Source: Micropterus salmoides (taxonomy: Eukaryota; Chordata; Actinopteri; Centrarchiformes; Centrarchidae). Taken from it: a stretch of DNA of 64,000 nucleotides. The translations under genes were made by a program, and so were the position numbers. The notes below the pieces were generated by a model. The model had not been told where the DNA came from. It did no database searches and saw only the letters and a list, made by a program, of their open reading frames with translations. This document shows, in pieces, positions 50,494 through 63,200 of this stretch (positions within the stretch are counted from its first letter, which is position 1; the number at the start of each line of letters is the position of its first letter). The stretch covers positions 9,478,041 to 9,542,040 of the forward strand of contig NW_024040041.1 in the NCBI RefSeq assembly GCF_014851395.1. The letters run 5' to 3'.

Positions 50494-52152
50494 GTCCATT
50501 GACTGCTTGGAGGGTAGCTAGTGTTTGGAAGGGAGAGGAGAGGTGTGTGCGGCAGCTCAGTGTTTTTCCACTGGTGTTTTTGAGGGCGTGTCGGACTAGT
50601 CGCTCAGCGAGCATTATGACACGTATTTTCATTGTGACGTCACAAGAAAGGGAAGTAAAGGCTGGACTATAAACGAGCTGTTTTCAGGCAGGGAACTCCC
50701 TTTGGGGTGGACTTTGGACTTTTTCACTTTGTAAACCTGTTACATGCCCAAAAAAGATATAACTCAATACAGGAGAGCGGAAAAGCCAAAAACCATAATA
50801 AACTGCTTTTTTTCCTTTCTTTATATTCCCACAAACAATCAATGTGTATTAAACATAAATATGTTTATGTGCTCAGTGTTTAGCCAATGTGCAACAAGTG
50901 GGGTGGACAACCTACGTACAAAAATCGGCCTGTATTTGGAAGAAGCCTTCTTCCCACAGGATGTGATGCTTTCTAAATGCATGCATGTGTTTGGTGTGTG
51001 AACATGCACATATAGAGCCTTTGATTAAAAGGGGCTCATTGAAAATGCTCCTGGGTTTGAATGTGTCTACCGTTTTTTGTTTTTTGCTTGCACTGAAAAG
51101 GAGCTATTTGTGCTCAACAAACCTACCTTTCATACTTGAAGGTTAGAGAAAAAGACAGAGAGCAGTCGGTAGATTTAAAAGGTCATGAGCGAGATTTAGA
51201 TTTAACCCAGTACTCCCAGAGGTGAACCCTTTGCGCAACGACAAGAAAACAGATGCAGACATCTAGTATTTACAGTATCATATTAAGCTGCTGCGCTTTT
51301 TCAGAACCACATACATTGAGTAAGCAGATTGTGTCTTGCTTTACAATACATAGGCCACGCTTAGACTAATAGTGCAGTCTATTTAAGACCATAATAACAC
51401 CACAGCACTGGCAACAGTGTGTCCCACTGCATGCTGCTCCAGCAAAACAACTAAATGTATTTTTCCAACTTAACCTCCTAGATCATCCCGGTACTTATCT
51501 AGTGCACATAGCCGTTGTTGGATAAGATTTAAGATATACTTTATTTATCTCAATGTTTTCACTCTGTTATTATGTTAGTATACACACAGGTCTGAAAGAC
51601 ACACACATGCAACCCATAGCAACACACAGAGAGATGTCAGAGTGAGTGAGTCCCCGAGCAGTTGGGGGTTCAGGAGCTTGCTCAAGGCCTCCTTCGGCAG
51701 TGCCCAGGAAGTGAACTGGCACCTCTCCAGCTACCAGTCCACGCTCCACAGCGTCTGAGCTGGATTCAAACCGGCAACCCTCCGGTTCCCAGCCTAATCC
51801 TTACGGACTGAGCTACTGCCACCCCAAAATAAAATAACTAGTGTGGAGACAAAAACTGTTAAAAGTTTAGTTTGACCACCAGATCACCTAAAACCTCCAA
51901 ATGTTAGGCTCCCCTTACCTGGTGACATGTGATCAGAAGAGCTGTCCAAACAAAAAAACCCGATATAGTTTGGGCAGTAGAGGTCATGAGGAAAGTTGGC
52001 TCGTCTGGTGTGACCACTGGGGTTTCTGGTGTCCAGGAGGAGTTGGATCCTTGTGGGGCCACACTGGCTGGGGGCCCTGGGGCAAAGCCGACAGGAGAGT
52101 CATTCCCCAACCTCTCTGACGAAGTTAAGTCTCGTCGCCAAAGTTGACTCAT
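38461..52152 (-). CDS. tmem184b: Transmembrane protein 184B
   Basis: Nine coding exons: 51919-52152, 47044-47209, 41300-41390, 41124-41199, 40654-40745, 40167-40336, 39768-39962, a 27-nt microexon 39391-39417, and 38461-38690. Frame is kept, giving 426 aa, or 417 aa if the microexon is skipped. Hydrophobic segments follow the seven-pass TMEM184 pattern, beginning at ISGFFVWTALLITCHQ (about 63-78) and including [20 protein letters not shown]. The tail SRSHSNIS ... NEKTLLLSSDDEF is cytosolic-looking and matches TMEM184B. The family is related to organic-solute-transporter alpha-like proteins and is linked to endolysosomal and axon maintenance roles; no reaction is firmly assigned. The start at 52150-52152 sits exactly at an acceptor, so an upstream start is possible. 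Introns 1 and 2 (10.3 kb together) are full of repeats. Confidence 0.95.
39391..39417 (-). other. tmem184b: 27-nt in-frame microexon of tmem184b
   Basis: It is flanked by AG and GT and starts and ends in phase 1, as do its neighbours. It adds nine residues and creates the junction YGSFPIYGQYGRCAP between exons 7 and 9. Skipping it also keeps frame. Human TMEM184B as I recall it lacks these residues, so use may be alternative. Confidence 0.75.
40757..40842. repeat. (G)n(GA)n microsatellite at a splice acceptor
   Basis: About 15 G are followed by about 35 GA units. On the tmem184b strand this is (TC)n then a C-run ending about 10 bases before the exon 5 acceptor at 40746. Confidence 0.97.
42333..42430. 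mobile_element. hAT-like terminal fragment
   Basis: It begins CAGTGTTTCCCACACATTGA, a common teleost hAT terminus. A related start occurs near 21790. No matching second end was found nearby, so it is probably a truncated copy in tmem184b intron 2. Confidence 0.45.
43691..43890. repeat. 60-bp minisatellite, 3.3 copies
   Basis: Exact 60-bp periods start at 43691, 43751 and 43811, with a partial fourth from 43871. Copies differ at one or two bases (TACCACG, TACCGCG, TACTGCG). Each monomer contains GGGTTCATACCGC and, 8 bases later, GCGGTAGAACCC, which can fold into a stem with one bulge. Confidence 0.95.
44812..44880. repeat. (CT)n microsatellite with CGAT interruptions
   Basis: CT runs are interrupted by CGAT at regular intervals, inside the Helentron-like element. 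Confidence 0.9.
47843..48170. mobile_element. Tc1-derived MITE
   Basis: Both ends carry inverted copies of TCTCACAAAAGTGAGTACAC followed by CCCTCACAT, and similarity continues about 100 bp inward (GAAGAAATGACACTTTGCTA mirrored by its inverse). The terminal sequence is that of a widespread fish/frog Tc1 family, but the transposase is deleted, leaving about 330 bp. It lies in tmem184b intron 1. Confidence 0.85.
48176..48206. repeat. (TA)n microsatellite
   Basis: About 13 TA units immediately after the Tc1-derived MITE. Confidence 0.9.
48742..48759. repeat. Poly(G) run
   Basis: Eighteen consecutive G in tmem184b intron 1. A CA/CG-rich stretch follows at 48818-48846. Confidence 0.95.
49325..49502 (+). 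mobile_element. tRNA-derived SINE fragment
   Basis: It has an A-box-like TGGCAGCCTTGGGG and a B-box-like GGTTCGCCTCC about 45 bp later. A pyrimidine-rich region and a tail CATCAGATAAAGGCAATG follow, the layout of a common teleost SINE. Confidence 0.6.
50120..50434 (+). mobile_element. Helitron-like fragment
   Basis: The right end is AACTGCTTGCAGTT (a perfect 6-bp stem with TT loop) followed directly by CTAG and then T, the classic Helitron 3' hairpin and CTRR end. The left limit is a guess at the point where sequence ceases to resemble the surrounding TTAA-type element. Confidence 0.45.
50437..50493. repeat. (ATT)n microsatellite
   Basis: About 13 ATT units with ATC variants at the left, beginning right after the Helitron-like end. 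Confidence 0.95.
51520..51826 (-). mobile_element. tRNA-derived SINE
   Basis: Read on the minus strand, it starts GGGGTGGCAGTAGCTCAGTC, giving an A box (TAGCTCAGTCCGTAAGG). A B box (GGTTTGAATCC) follows about 45 bp on. The body ends in AATAAAGTATATCTTAAATC. This is the order of an RNA polymerase III-type SINE. It lies in tmem184b intron 1. Confidence 0.8.
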
Positions 52153-54603
52153 CTGTATGAAGAAAGGGTATAGACAACGAAGACACTCTTTAGGTAATAC
52201 AAACTAATTTAGCCAAGACATTTTAACTAAGTAGTAGCTTAGTATTATGTTCTTCAAGACTCGGCTGCGCGACCTCAAGTTTCAGATTTTACCGTAATAC
52301 CATAATGTGTAAATGCATCATAACAGGCCCACACAGCCTAAGACCTAAATCTCAAGCAAACATCTGCTGATGTTGGAATGAGAAACCGGATGAGAGTGCA
52401 GAGCAGAGCAAAGTAGGACATTCCACAGATCTACTGTGCAAAAAAGATTGTGTGGATAGACAGAAGGAGCACGATCATAAGAGAGAGAATGAAAAGAGCA
52501 TATGGTAGGTGGGTGAGGACAGGCTGATAAAGAGAGCAAAAACACACACACGCCAACACATGGGGTTGGGGGACAGAGCCTGAATCATTCAAACGCAGCG
52601 AATCAGTGTGACAGCAGTGAGCTGAGGGCCGCTGACCCAATTTCTCCTCATCTTTTTCTCTGTAGTGCAGTGGAAATGGCGCTAAACACAAACATGTTTC
52701 TTCAAAGTAATGAAACACCTTTCCACAATGCAGCATCAAAATTTAGATTGAACAGACTGAGGCTTGTGACCTCAGGTAGATGCTGCAATAAAGATATATT
52801 CTTGACATAAAACAGAAATACAGTAAGACTTACAATGAAACCTCTTCCAAATGCATTCTCCCTAAAATGGATAAAGGTGTCAGTTTCTACTCCACAAATG
52901 TTTGTTTTATAAAACCTTTATATATATAGCTATTATATCACCGGAGCTGTAGCTGGGAAAGATGTGAGCTACTGAGTTGGATACATTTCCCTCCCCATTG
53001 TTGAGTGGCTTTAAGTATCAGATTTGTGCTTCACTTTTTCTGAACAGTCACAGCCAAAAAACAAAGCCAACTTGCAGCACGGCATGGTCCAAAACCCGCT
53101 GAACTGCCTTCATAAGGTTTGGACCGTATGAACCCTGGTGCTTGTGCTGCATTTGTGCCACATCAGCAGAATATATCAGATATCTAATCCATTGGGAAAT
53201 GGTGTGTCACATAATTATGCAACACTGATTTGGACAAGTTTGCACTTGCAGAGCTCGCATCATCAAAAGCATCCAGAAAGATGCTCCATGTGTCACCACC
53301 CTCATTATTAAATTGTTGCAGATATCCGAGTGCTGTCATCGCTCCAACTACGTCAGAGTCACAGTGTGGATTCCAGGAAGATGATAATCTAATCACTCAC
53401 AGTGAAAACTCCTTTCACAATGGCTTTCAAACCCACCTCTGTGCACCAGCTAAATATAGGTGTTCAACGTAGTCATGGATGACTCATGCTGCCAAAGCCT
53501 CAATCATCTTGTGGCAATGCAGTAATGAGGAGCACATCAGTGTGTCACACACACCAAATGTTTAACTACTCGTGCAAAGGAACTGCAAGGAAATCAATTA
53601 AGGACAGAGCACAAAATTCAACTTTCTGCAAGCCTGGACTAAAAAAAACTAGACACTAAACACTAGACAAAATATTAATATATCAGTCTTTATCATTGAT
53701 TATTTCGTCTTATTTAGTACAAAGCAATTGTTTCTAGCACAATCATTTTTGACTGTGCAGACTGTTCCAGTTCCAAACTGCATTTCAATGTGTTCAATAT
53801 CAAGTAGAGAATTTAACAACTGAATGTCAGTGTCCAGATGTGATGTAATATTGATAGTTTATTTATCACGGTATCTGTTACTGCTTAACGAGTCTGAGAA
53901 TGTTTAATACAAATTTACAACCCATGACTGGATGCATCAGTCCAAGCAGATTGTCATATTAAAAATAATTTAAAAAGTCTAGACGTCATCTGAGAACAAT
54001 GAATAGAGATACAGGGTCTGCTCTATGTTCAAGTAGTGGCGACGATCACAAGCGTACGCTTTCACCACCACCAACAAAGCTAATGTATCCCAGTGGGCCA
54101 TAGACAAGAAAGAGAGGCAACCCATCAATCCTGCTGACTGCACCCGTTGGTTGGTTTCAAAACATGCATTGTACTTTGACCTGAATCGAATCAAGTCTTT
54201 GTGACAGCTCATCTTAACTCCTGAGGCTGGGAGAGCTGCCTGAAACATACTGTGTGATAAAGCATCCCCGTCCATTGAGGCTGTGTTCAATCAGAGGCAC
54301 TGAAGACCACAGGGCTACTTAGCAGTGACCACAACTCATTTTTATTGTTCTGCGTACAAATCCCACAAGGAACGAGAGCAGGTTTTCCAGCTTCCAGCCT
54401 TCCCAACAGTCTGCACATATCCGTGTCGCATTTTAGAGAAAGGGTGAAATCACACTGAATGAAGATCCAGCGGGAGCAATATTTACCTCAGCACTACTGG
54501 TTTTGATTGTGTATTTAACCGCCTGTGAGTTAATATACAGACACTAAACTGAAAACATGGTAGCTGTTCGGTGCTAATGACTCCATCCTACAGCTTCACT
54601 TAC

Positions 54604-54648
54604 CTCCCTCTGCAGTTGTTTGATCTGCGCTGGGTTGAACAGAATCAT
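54604..54648 (-). other. tmem184b: Candidate first coding part of tmem184b exon 1
   Basis: An ATG at 54646-54648 opens 15 codons (MILFNPAQIKQLQRE) ending in phase 0 at a strong donor (GAG|GTAAGTG). Coding exon 51919-52152 is also in phase 0, so splicing would add 15 residues before MSQLW. An in-frame TGA lies four codons upstream of this ATG. The ATG context is weak. It may instead be a 5'UTR exon. Confidence 0.4.
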
Positions 54649-55258
54649 CAATTTAGCTCATCTCGAGTCCACTGTAAACCTTTTGGAGTACAAAAAAGTT
54701 AACTGGTCAAGCGCTAACATTCAAACGACAGCCAGCCACGTATCTAATCCCTGCATCATTGTTTAAACACCGGAAAAGTGCCTCTTTTTTAAAATAAAAC
54801 TGCCAAGTGTCGTTGATTAACTACGCCTAGTGCTGCTAACAGCAAGCTAGCCAGCTAGCTTGCTTCTCCTCGTAAAGTCAAAACAAAGCAAAGAAATATA
54901 ACGTTAACACACTTTTAAGAAGCGACACACTATATTACAATATTAATAGGTCTATGAAAAACAACAGGGTTCATCTTGCCATTTCCCGTCCAAAGCTGAT
55001 GAACTAGACACCGTTATTTCACCCACATCACTATCGACTGATCACTGTACCGACAACAGCTGCCAGGAAAAAACTCCGCTCTGTGCGCATGCGCATTCAA
55101 GCTTTTACTTCTCCGAGTCTTTGCCATTGGAAACAATAATGCATCTCTGTTCAGGCTACGCTGGACAAAACCACCACTTTAAAAACGTCTACACGCACGA
55201 GTAAAGCACCGATGAGAAAGAAAGATCACCAAAACACGTGTGAGCAACGTTATTCATT
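54649..55258 (-). promoter_or_regulatory. tmem184b 5' flank
   Basis: Sequence between the likely tmem184b first exon and the csnk1e poly(A) signal. It should contain the tmem184b promoter. A short minus-strand uORF (ATG AGC TAA) lies just above 54648. No core element is assigned. Confidence 0.4.
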
Positions 55259-55264
55259 TTTATT
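55259..55264 (-). terminator. csnk1e poly(A) signal
   Basis: TTTATT on + (AATAAA on minus), about 1.97 kb after the csnk1e stop. The gene-free 55265-57235 is then the 3'UTR, containing an A-run at 55992-56019 and a G-run near 56349. Confidence 0.55.
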
Positions 55265-55987
55265 ACTTCATAAAATATACACAAATACTGTTGTAAATAA
55301 AGTGTGTTAAAGAACTGTACAAGTTATCAGTACACAATACATAAAGTGAAATCCCCAACCCAACAGTCACAATGCCACTGGGTCATGGTGGCCTGTACAA
55401 AGGTAATTACACACAGTACACTGCTATTTACACATCCCTGCAATTGCATCAGTTGTTTTCTTTTTAATGACATCATCAAGGTTGCTGGAGGTTAAAATCG
55501 AAAGGTGACATCAAACTATTACCATATCATTTTTGCAGAAGGAATATTGAAAGCCCTATTATATAAAGGTGGACAACCTTTGAATCATAAAAAGACAGGC
55601 AAGAAGAAAACAGGAAAAACAACCTACTTCTAATAAATTACAGGAAGATGAAATGAAACAAAATAAAGAGGACAAAGTTATTTCAGACACAAAAATAGTT
55701 TAACATATAGAGAACAGATCAAAAACAATCTAAAAGACAAAATTCTTCTTAGCAGGGAGTCACTGCATCTCTCCAACACACTCTCGTGCACACACAAAAT
55801 GTCGGATGACCCAGCTGGCAAAGTAACAGTAGCCCATCCCACAATTTAGTACTTTATATACCTAAAATTCTGAACCCAGCCCCAATTTATGTCATTAGTA
55901 TGCATTTTTCTACTTTACATCTTAAAACAAATAACCACATTTTGGCTTTACATGGAAATAAAAAAATATATTTACAGTGAAGTAAAC

Positions 55988-56020
<33 letters not shown>

Positions 56021-57235
56021 ACCACACACACACAACAAAAAACATTGTTGGATGTCCCATCCCCTAAAGAGTCACCCCTTACAGAGCCTGCCCACTCCCC
56101 TATGACCTCCAATAGGAAAAGAATTTAAAAAAAAGAAAAAGAAAAAAAAGGTAACATTAAGAACTATCATAAAAATTGCAGCCACTATTTGTTAGCCAAA
56201 ACGGGCAGCTATGGTCTCTGGTCAAATACACTGAGAATTTCCTGAGGAGCTTCCCTCAAGACTTGACTGCATCTTTGCAAGATCTATGGTCATTCTTCAC
56301 CTTACCCACTAACAACAAAAACACGCAAGTCAAAACAGGCAAAATAATGGGGGGGGGGGGAGAAGGTTTTGGTGGCCGAGTTTTGAGGGAGAGCAAATCA
56401 CCACAACATGGATGAAGGGCAAGCAAGCACCAACTGCTACTTCACCAGAAACATTACTCCACAACAGCTAAAAACATCACTTACTTGTCCTTTTCAAAGT
56501 CACTTTTCCTTTTGTCCGCTACCCTCTCACCTACCTCTCCCCATTGTCATCTTTCAGCTGTTATTTCTCTCAAAAAAAGCAAAGGAAGGAAACTCATAAC
56601 TAGCTCCAATTTAAGATCAAAAGAGGCGACATTCACTGGGAAGTTGTTTGTGGTGTTAAAAAAAAAAAACACAAATCTTTATTAAGCCTATATCAATCAC
56701 AAAGTTGACCTTTGACTAGAAACATGCTCGTGTCCCCAATACCTTTTTGCTCCGTTGATGCCAACAGTTCTTCACATTTGCCAGACAGATGGTCCTGAGG
56801 GAATGTTTTGAGGAGTGGAGCAGGTATGAGCAGCCGTGGACTAACAATGGTGTAGCAGTAACAATGGTGTAGGACTGTCATTCATTTGCTTTTTGTATTG
56901 TGGTGGTAGTCCACGGTTCAGCAAAAAGGGTTCATTTCAGAGTGCATGTTGGATACGGTCATGTAGTTCTCTGGATGCTTTAAAGATTTCCTGTCCTTTT
57001 CCAAAGATCCACGTGTCTACTGGCAATCATTTTTTCATAAGACAAGGTAAAAATAAAAAGGAAAATAAACCGGAGCGATGAATATACTTTGCAGCCCTGC
57101 AACAACAAATGGAGTCAAAGTCATTAGAGGGGGCCGTGTGTTGTTGAGTGGTGTATTTCTGCAGTCAGCATGTGAATAAACAAGTGAAATTAGACCTCAC
57201 CTGTCAGTTTCATGAGCATGCAGAGCCAAAGAATT

Positions 57236-60200
57236 CTACTTCCCCATATGCTCGAATGGCACGCTGACCTGAAAAAGAAACAGAATAAAGACTCAGGGGA
57301 GGAATTAGCGGCCTAGCTCTCGCTCACCTTTAGTAAATGATAATGACCCTTTAGTACATGACTATTACAGATTGTTTTACAACAATGTTATCCTGGTTTA
57401 AAGTTGATGAGTCAATTCTGTTTTCAAAAGCCATGTGCTAGAGTTCAAACAACAAAAAGAACATTTCTTTAACGATACCTATGTACCGCAATGTATAGCA
57501 TGCAAAAGCCATGCAACATATACTGCATGTGTTAAGCTTGTATTACACACTTTTCATACCATGTCAAACCAACAGCTGACTTAATTCTAGGGTCCTTTCT
57601 TAGGCCTAACATTTTTGGTGTGGTATCGATTTGGATTTAATTGAAGGAAAAAATAAAAATAAAATTGTGGCTCAAAATTCACATCTTTAAACACCACATT
57701 TGGTCGATCTGAACACTTTAGCCATTACTAGGGCTGGGGCGATTCATCGACATAATCGATTACGAAAATACGGCAATTCGAATAACGTGCATCGAAGCTT
57801 CACTGCATCCGGTGTGAGCAGGGATTCCCCCGGACAAGCCTAAGATACAAGACTGCTGTGAGCTCTGTGGAATTGGGAATAGCCTCACTGGAGCAAAACT
57901 GCTGTCCACAAATACGTGAAGCAGCATGAACACGTGAAGCTAAAGTATCCTGGAGCACTTTGTCTAGACAGCAGCACCGCAAGTGTTTGCCTTTTGTCTC
58001 CACACAAGCATGGCACATTATCAGCAAGTATTTCTTCATCGCCTTCATGTTCTACCTCGCTACAGTCATGGTAGCGTAAAGTTACATGATGTCATCTAAC
58101 GTTCGGTTGTTTCATATTTTCTGTTTATATAACGCCACGTATTGAGAGAAAACAGCTTGTGATTATTGTACAACATATTACTCATTACTGAAATAAATCC
58201 ATGTCATTTAAAGCCCCCCTCCAGCCAGTTTTAACTGCCGTTTTTGGTTAATGTTCTTTCTCAAACATAGAATGGGGGTGTGGTTAATAGACGTAATCAC
58301 TTACCATGACAACCAAAAACTGACCGGCTGGAGTGTTCACTAACAATATGCTGTGTTAACATCATTACACTGTAAAGTTTAGTACACTTCACTGTCTGGC
58401 AGGAGTAGCTATTACTTACCCATGATAGAAACTAATGTGAGTGTATCAGCGGTTCTATTACTCTGTTGAACTGTATGTTAAGACTTCTGATACCATTGCC
58501 TCCGCCGATGCATTGGTAAATCGGCAGTAAAATGCATGTTGTAGACTGTATATAAAGACGGTGGCAGGTGAAAGTGCAACGCGTTTTCTGTCATCTGTCC
58601 TCCAACACCGCACGCACAAATGCCATAATGAAAGTTAACAGCACACTAAACCAAGAGGAGGAAACTTAAAAAATAAAATGAAGACCCTCTGTTAGCTAAC
58701 TTTCTGCAATAACTATGCTAGCTAACTACAACTAGAAAGACAAAACAACAATCACACACAGAGAGACATACCTACTGTAAGTTCTAAGTAAATTACATGA
58801 TAAATTGCTTAGCTAGCTCACAACAATGTTTTTTAAAAATACTGATTTATTAAGACGTTTTTGATTTATTTTGGATAAATTGCTATATCAATTGAGTAAT
58901 AGGCTACTTTTTTTCTCCTTTAGAATACACAAACTGTCTTTAGATTAATCAATTTGAACAATAATCGTTATGTACAGCCCCAGCGACAGTTGAGTCAGTG
59001 TGTGTCATGCGTGGCAGACCAAAGAAGCTGCGAGTGGGATTTATACGTTTTCTCACCTGTGATGTGGAAATTCTGGACTGGTCGTGACGGGCTGTGAGGT
59101 CAGAGGAGGATACGTTGGCAGGAGCCCCACGGTGGAGCCGCATGCTCACCTTCCTCTCCCTCTCTGCACGAGAAATTGCACGAGGAGACGTGTTCCCTGA
59201 AATTATGTATGAAATTAAGAACTGACCCCATGCAGATATTTAAGAGAAAAGTATTGAGGTGTCAGCATAGTATCATGTTACACTCACCAGACTGCTGGAC
59301 CCGTGAGGCAGGGTTAGAGATGGCCTGCTCTGGCCCGTTCCTGACTCTGTTGGCAGCTACAGGGTTGGGACCTGGGGGGAGGCCCCGCGATGCAGACCCC
59401 CTGGGGGCTCCTCCAATCCGCTCATCCCTCTCCTCTCCCGTCCTCCTCTCGCGATCCCCATCCTCGGCTGTCCGACTGGCACCCTGACAGAGGAGATCAG
59501 CCACATTAAAGCTTATCTATCAACAAATACAGCTTTAAATTAGCTCCATCATTTTTTAAGGCGTTTGGATGACAGATTTTTGAGCACTACGATAATAGTT
59601 AAGCAGCAGCTAGGCACCAAAACAAACACATACAAAAAGTACTTCAGTTAAAAGAAACTTAAGTAAACTTACAAATTTGAGCATGTTCCAATCAAAGACA
59701 TAATCATAGGAGAAACCCTGACGGTGGAAAAGATTCCTGAAGAGCTGTCGTAGGTAAGAGTAGTCCGGCTTGTCATCAAAACGGAGTGAACGGCAAAAGT
59801 TCAGGTATGTGGAGAACTCAGCTGTAGGAGAATAAAAAACAAGCAAAAAAGAAATGAGGAGAAACTCAGAATATACCCAACAAAACAAAACACTGAAGCT
59901 TTGATTATAGTGATTAGAAACATCTGCATTGTTTTTCTTGGAAAGTTATTCCTCATCCAAATTGAGCTTCTAAGGACAGAGAGTGTTATATGCTGTACAT
60001 ATTATAAAGCCCCTTGGGAAAAATTTGTGATATTGGGCTGTATAAATAAAAGAAAAAACACTTGACTAGTGTTAAATTCTATACTGAGAAACCCAGTACT
60101 GCTGAGGCAGATAATTTCAACGTAACGCACAGAGGCAACACAGAAACGTCACTTACAAGGGTATCCTTTACAAAGAACCTCGATGGGTGTCGACATTTTC

Positions 60201-63200
60201 TTCTCACTGATTCTTTCATACTTCTGTCTCTTGGTAGCAGCCTTGAGGCCCTGCCAGGGGAGGGAGCCCAGGTTGAAGTACATGAGGACATAGCCAAGAG
60301 ACTCGAGGTCATCACGTCTGGACTGTTCTATGGACAGAAAGCACGCGTGCACATACAAGAGTGAGAAAACTGAGGGATGTCCGCTTGGTGCTACGACAAA
60401 GACTCATTTACCCAGGCCAAGTGCAACATCTCCGTGTCAGAGATTATGTCACAACATGGCCAAACTATTTTATTTTACTATTATTATTATTATTATTTTA
60501 CACAGAAAGAAAGATGGCGGTAACTCATTGTGTCATGTATGACTCATCTATTTTACTCCGTCTCTGTGGGTTACCGATACCTGTATGTACAGTGTGAGGT
60601 CATTTTTGCATTTTTTTGTTTCCACTGCACTACGGCCAACCCCTAGAACAATTTCCCTGACCTGATAACCCCAACAAAATAATCATGTGGCACTTCTTAC
60701 TGAGAAACTTGTGTAGCCTGTTAATCAGAAACTCCTGAAAGTGTGGTTCTTGTTTATTCAAAGCAAACAAAATCACTTCCTGGACAGTCAGCGCGATTCA
60801 GTGGAATGCTTACTGCCATTACTGGTAGATAAAGGATGCTTTGAATGTGGAACTTAAACAGTTACAACATCAACTCCTAAAAATGTACTTAACTATAAGT
60901 ACAGTGTTAGGTTAAATACTACAGTCTTCCAGTGGATATCTAACAAAAAGTCAATGATATCTAAACAAAACAACCTTTAGGGCTCCAACTGTTGAGCTAG
61001 TACACAGCACTGAAATGAGGTGTTAGCCATAAAAAAAAATTATCTGCAGAATGTCTTCGAGAGCATTACACTAAAATGACAACGCCACAACAGGGTTCTT
61101 TTGCATCCCAGATGGCATTTCCTTCCCCCCCCCCCCACATCCTCCGTATGATCTGATAGGGTGTGTATAAACAGCAGAGTATGCAAAGAGGAGCCACGTC
61201 CAAAATGAAACGGTGGAGGGGAGGGCATAGGGGACGTCAATGAGGATCACCAGTTTATGGATATAGACCCAGAATTGGCAGCTTCCCGGCTGAAAAACAA
61301 ACAGTAAGAACCCCAAACTTAAAATCCACTTAAATATTCAGAGCCCCTTACTGCATTCTGACAAGACATGGAAGGATGGCAAAAAGGGAGGTCACAGATT
61401 AAAATAAATAAAGATTCCACTGACAACTGTTGTTCATCCCTAACCTGGAGGAATGTCATGTGAGGGAGATCCAAACTCAAGCCAACTGTGATTTATCACA
61501 TTTAACAAGGTGTTTAAAAGGAAGTTATCAAATCTTTACTCAGAATTATCCATACACCTCCGCCATGGCAGTAATCCACAGAATGTAAACAAACAACTCT
61601 AGCATAGGCTTTCTAGAAAGCTTCATCGCTTGGGCCTTTAACTGAACTGCCTGACATTATGTGTGTGAATAACAAGGTCAAGTACCAACGGCAGTACTGT
61701 TTTTAAGGGGATTTAATTCAATGTTGTGGTTAACGTGCAACTAGACTAGCGCCAGATCACAACACCCAACATACACCATCATAAAAAAGTAAGCATATTT
61801 GGCTTGTGTATATGCTCCAAGTGTCACTTACCAATACCAAGATGTGTGTTAATAGAGGCGTAGCGCGCTGTGCCAGTCAGGTTCTTGTTCTCCCTGTAAG
61901 GGATGTGCTGGTGTGTGCGGGCATCACGGTACTTCTTGGCCAGTCCAAAGTCAATGATGTACACCAGGTTGCCCTTCTTCCCAAGCCCCATCAGGAAGTT
62001 GTCAGGCTTGACATCCCGATGGATGAAATTCTTGGAGTGGATGTACTCAATGCGACTTATCTAAAAGATAGGTGAGACAAAGAGTGGTGAAATTGTCAGG
62101 TTCTGCAGCAAACACCACAATATACACAGAAAGGATAAACTGGGGCATGTCGTGGTGACATGAATACATAGCCACAACTTTCCTTGTTTAGTTTTCTAAT
62201 AAAATTTTAGTCACTAAGCAGTAGTAGCTGCACTCAATACATCAATACCTTGTGCAAACTAAGGCAAAAAGGAGAACAACAGGACATATGAAGACATGAC
62301 ACAGGAAGGTCATGACCTCAGGCTATAAGTGGAGAGTCAAACACCGATATAGAGGACTAGCACAGCAACTTGGTTGCAGTTAGAACAAAAGGTGAGTTGA
62401 GTTGCGCTGGATAGATCGATGCATGAAAAGCGATGAAATATCTAGGCCAGCAGTCTAGAAGAGGCCGGACTTACAAAATATACTGGGTGCACATCAATAG
62501 TAGAGAGCACAACATCTACAGTCTTTAAAGAGGCCTTAGGTCAGTGGTTCTCAAGGACCCTTACTGTTTGCCATTTGCCCTGAATACTGATTATTGTTAA
62601 AAACATGAAAAAAGGCACATAAGTGAATGACAAACAATTTTATGACATTCCCAGAAACAAAATAGCCATGTGAATAGTAATTACATTTAATTCAGTAAAT
62701 GCTCCTCTCAGAAACTTCTCAGCACAGAGCTGCTCCTCAAGCAGCTGACAAACACTGAAGAGAAGAAGAGTTACGATACACACCATCTCGTCCAGTTGCA
62801 GTCAAGTAAACTGGCCGGTTTTAATGTTGCAGACCAGTTTTTTGCAAGTAGTTGTAAAGTTTAAACTCTAATTGTTAAAACTTTCACCTCAAAAAACGCC
62901 CCCCAAAAGCAGCTCAGGGCCCCTTTCCAAAATATTGCTTCCAGCACCCCTTGTTGTCCTCTGAATGCCCCCTGAGGGGCGTTACCACCCCCATTGAGAA
63001 ACACTGTCTTAGGGGAATCATGTGCAAAGTTGACATATAGTGCGAGCAAATAAACAACAAATAAAATAAATAGGTCATGCAGGTGACCTAGTGGGATCAT
63101 ACATATTACATCTGTATTCTACGCATAAACAGAACTGTTTCACATAGTGGGATATTAACCGAGAAGATAGTGACACTGTCCTAATTCTAATGCTTCTGAC

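Larger units (their letters stand above)
49764..50800. mobile_element. TTAA-type (piggyBac-like) non-autonomous element, interrupted
   Basis: The left end starts at TTAA and reads GGTATTATGCTCATTTTCAG. Near the right, GTAAACCTGTTACATGCCCA resembles the inverse of a left subterminal segment (CAGGTTTACATGG). Both resemble an abundant teleost element flanked by TTAA, by memory. A 46-bp direct repeat at 49998-50089 (AGCCAATCAGAAGCAGAGAA twice) lies inside. The right boundary is uncertain. Confidence 0.4.
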
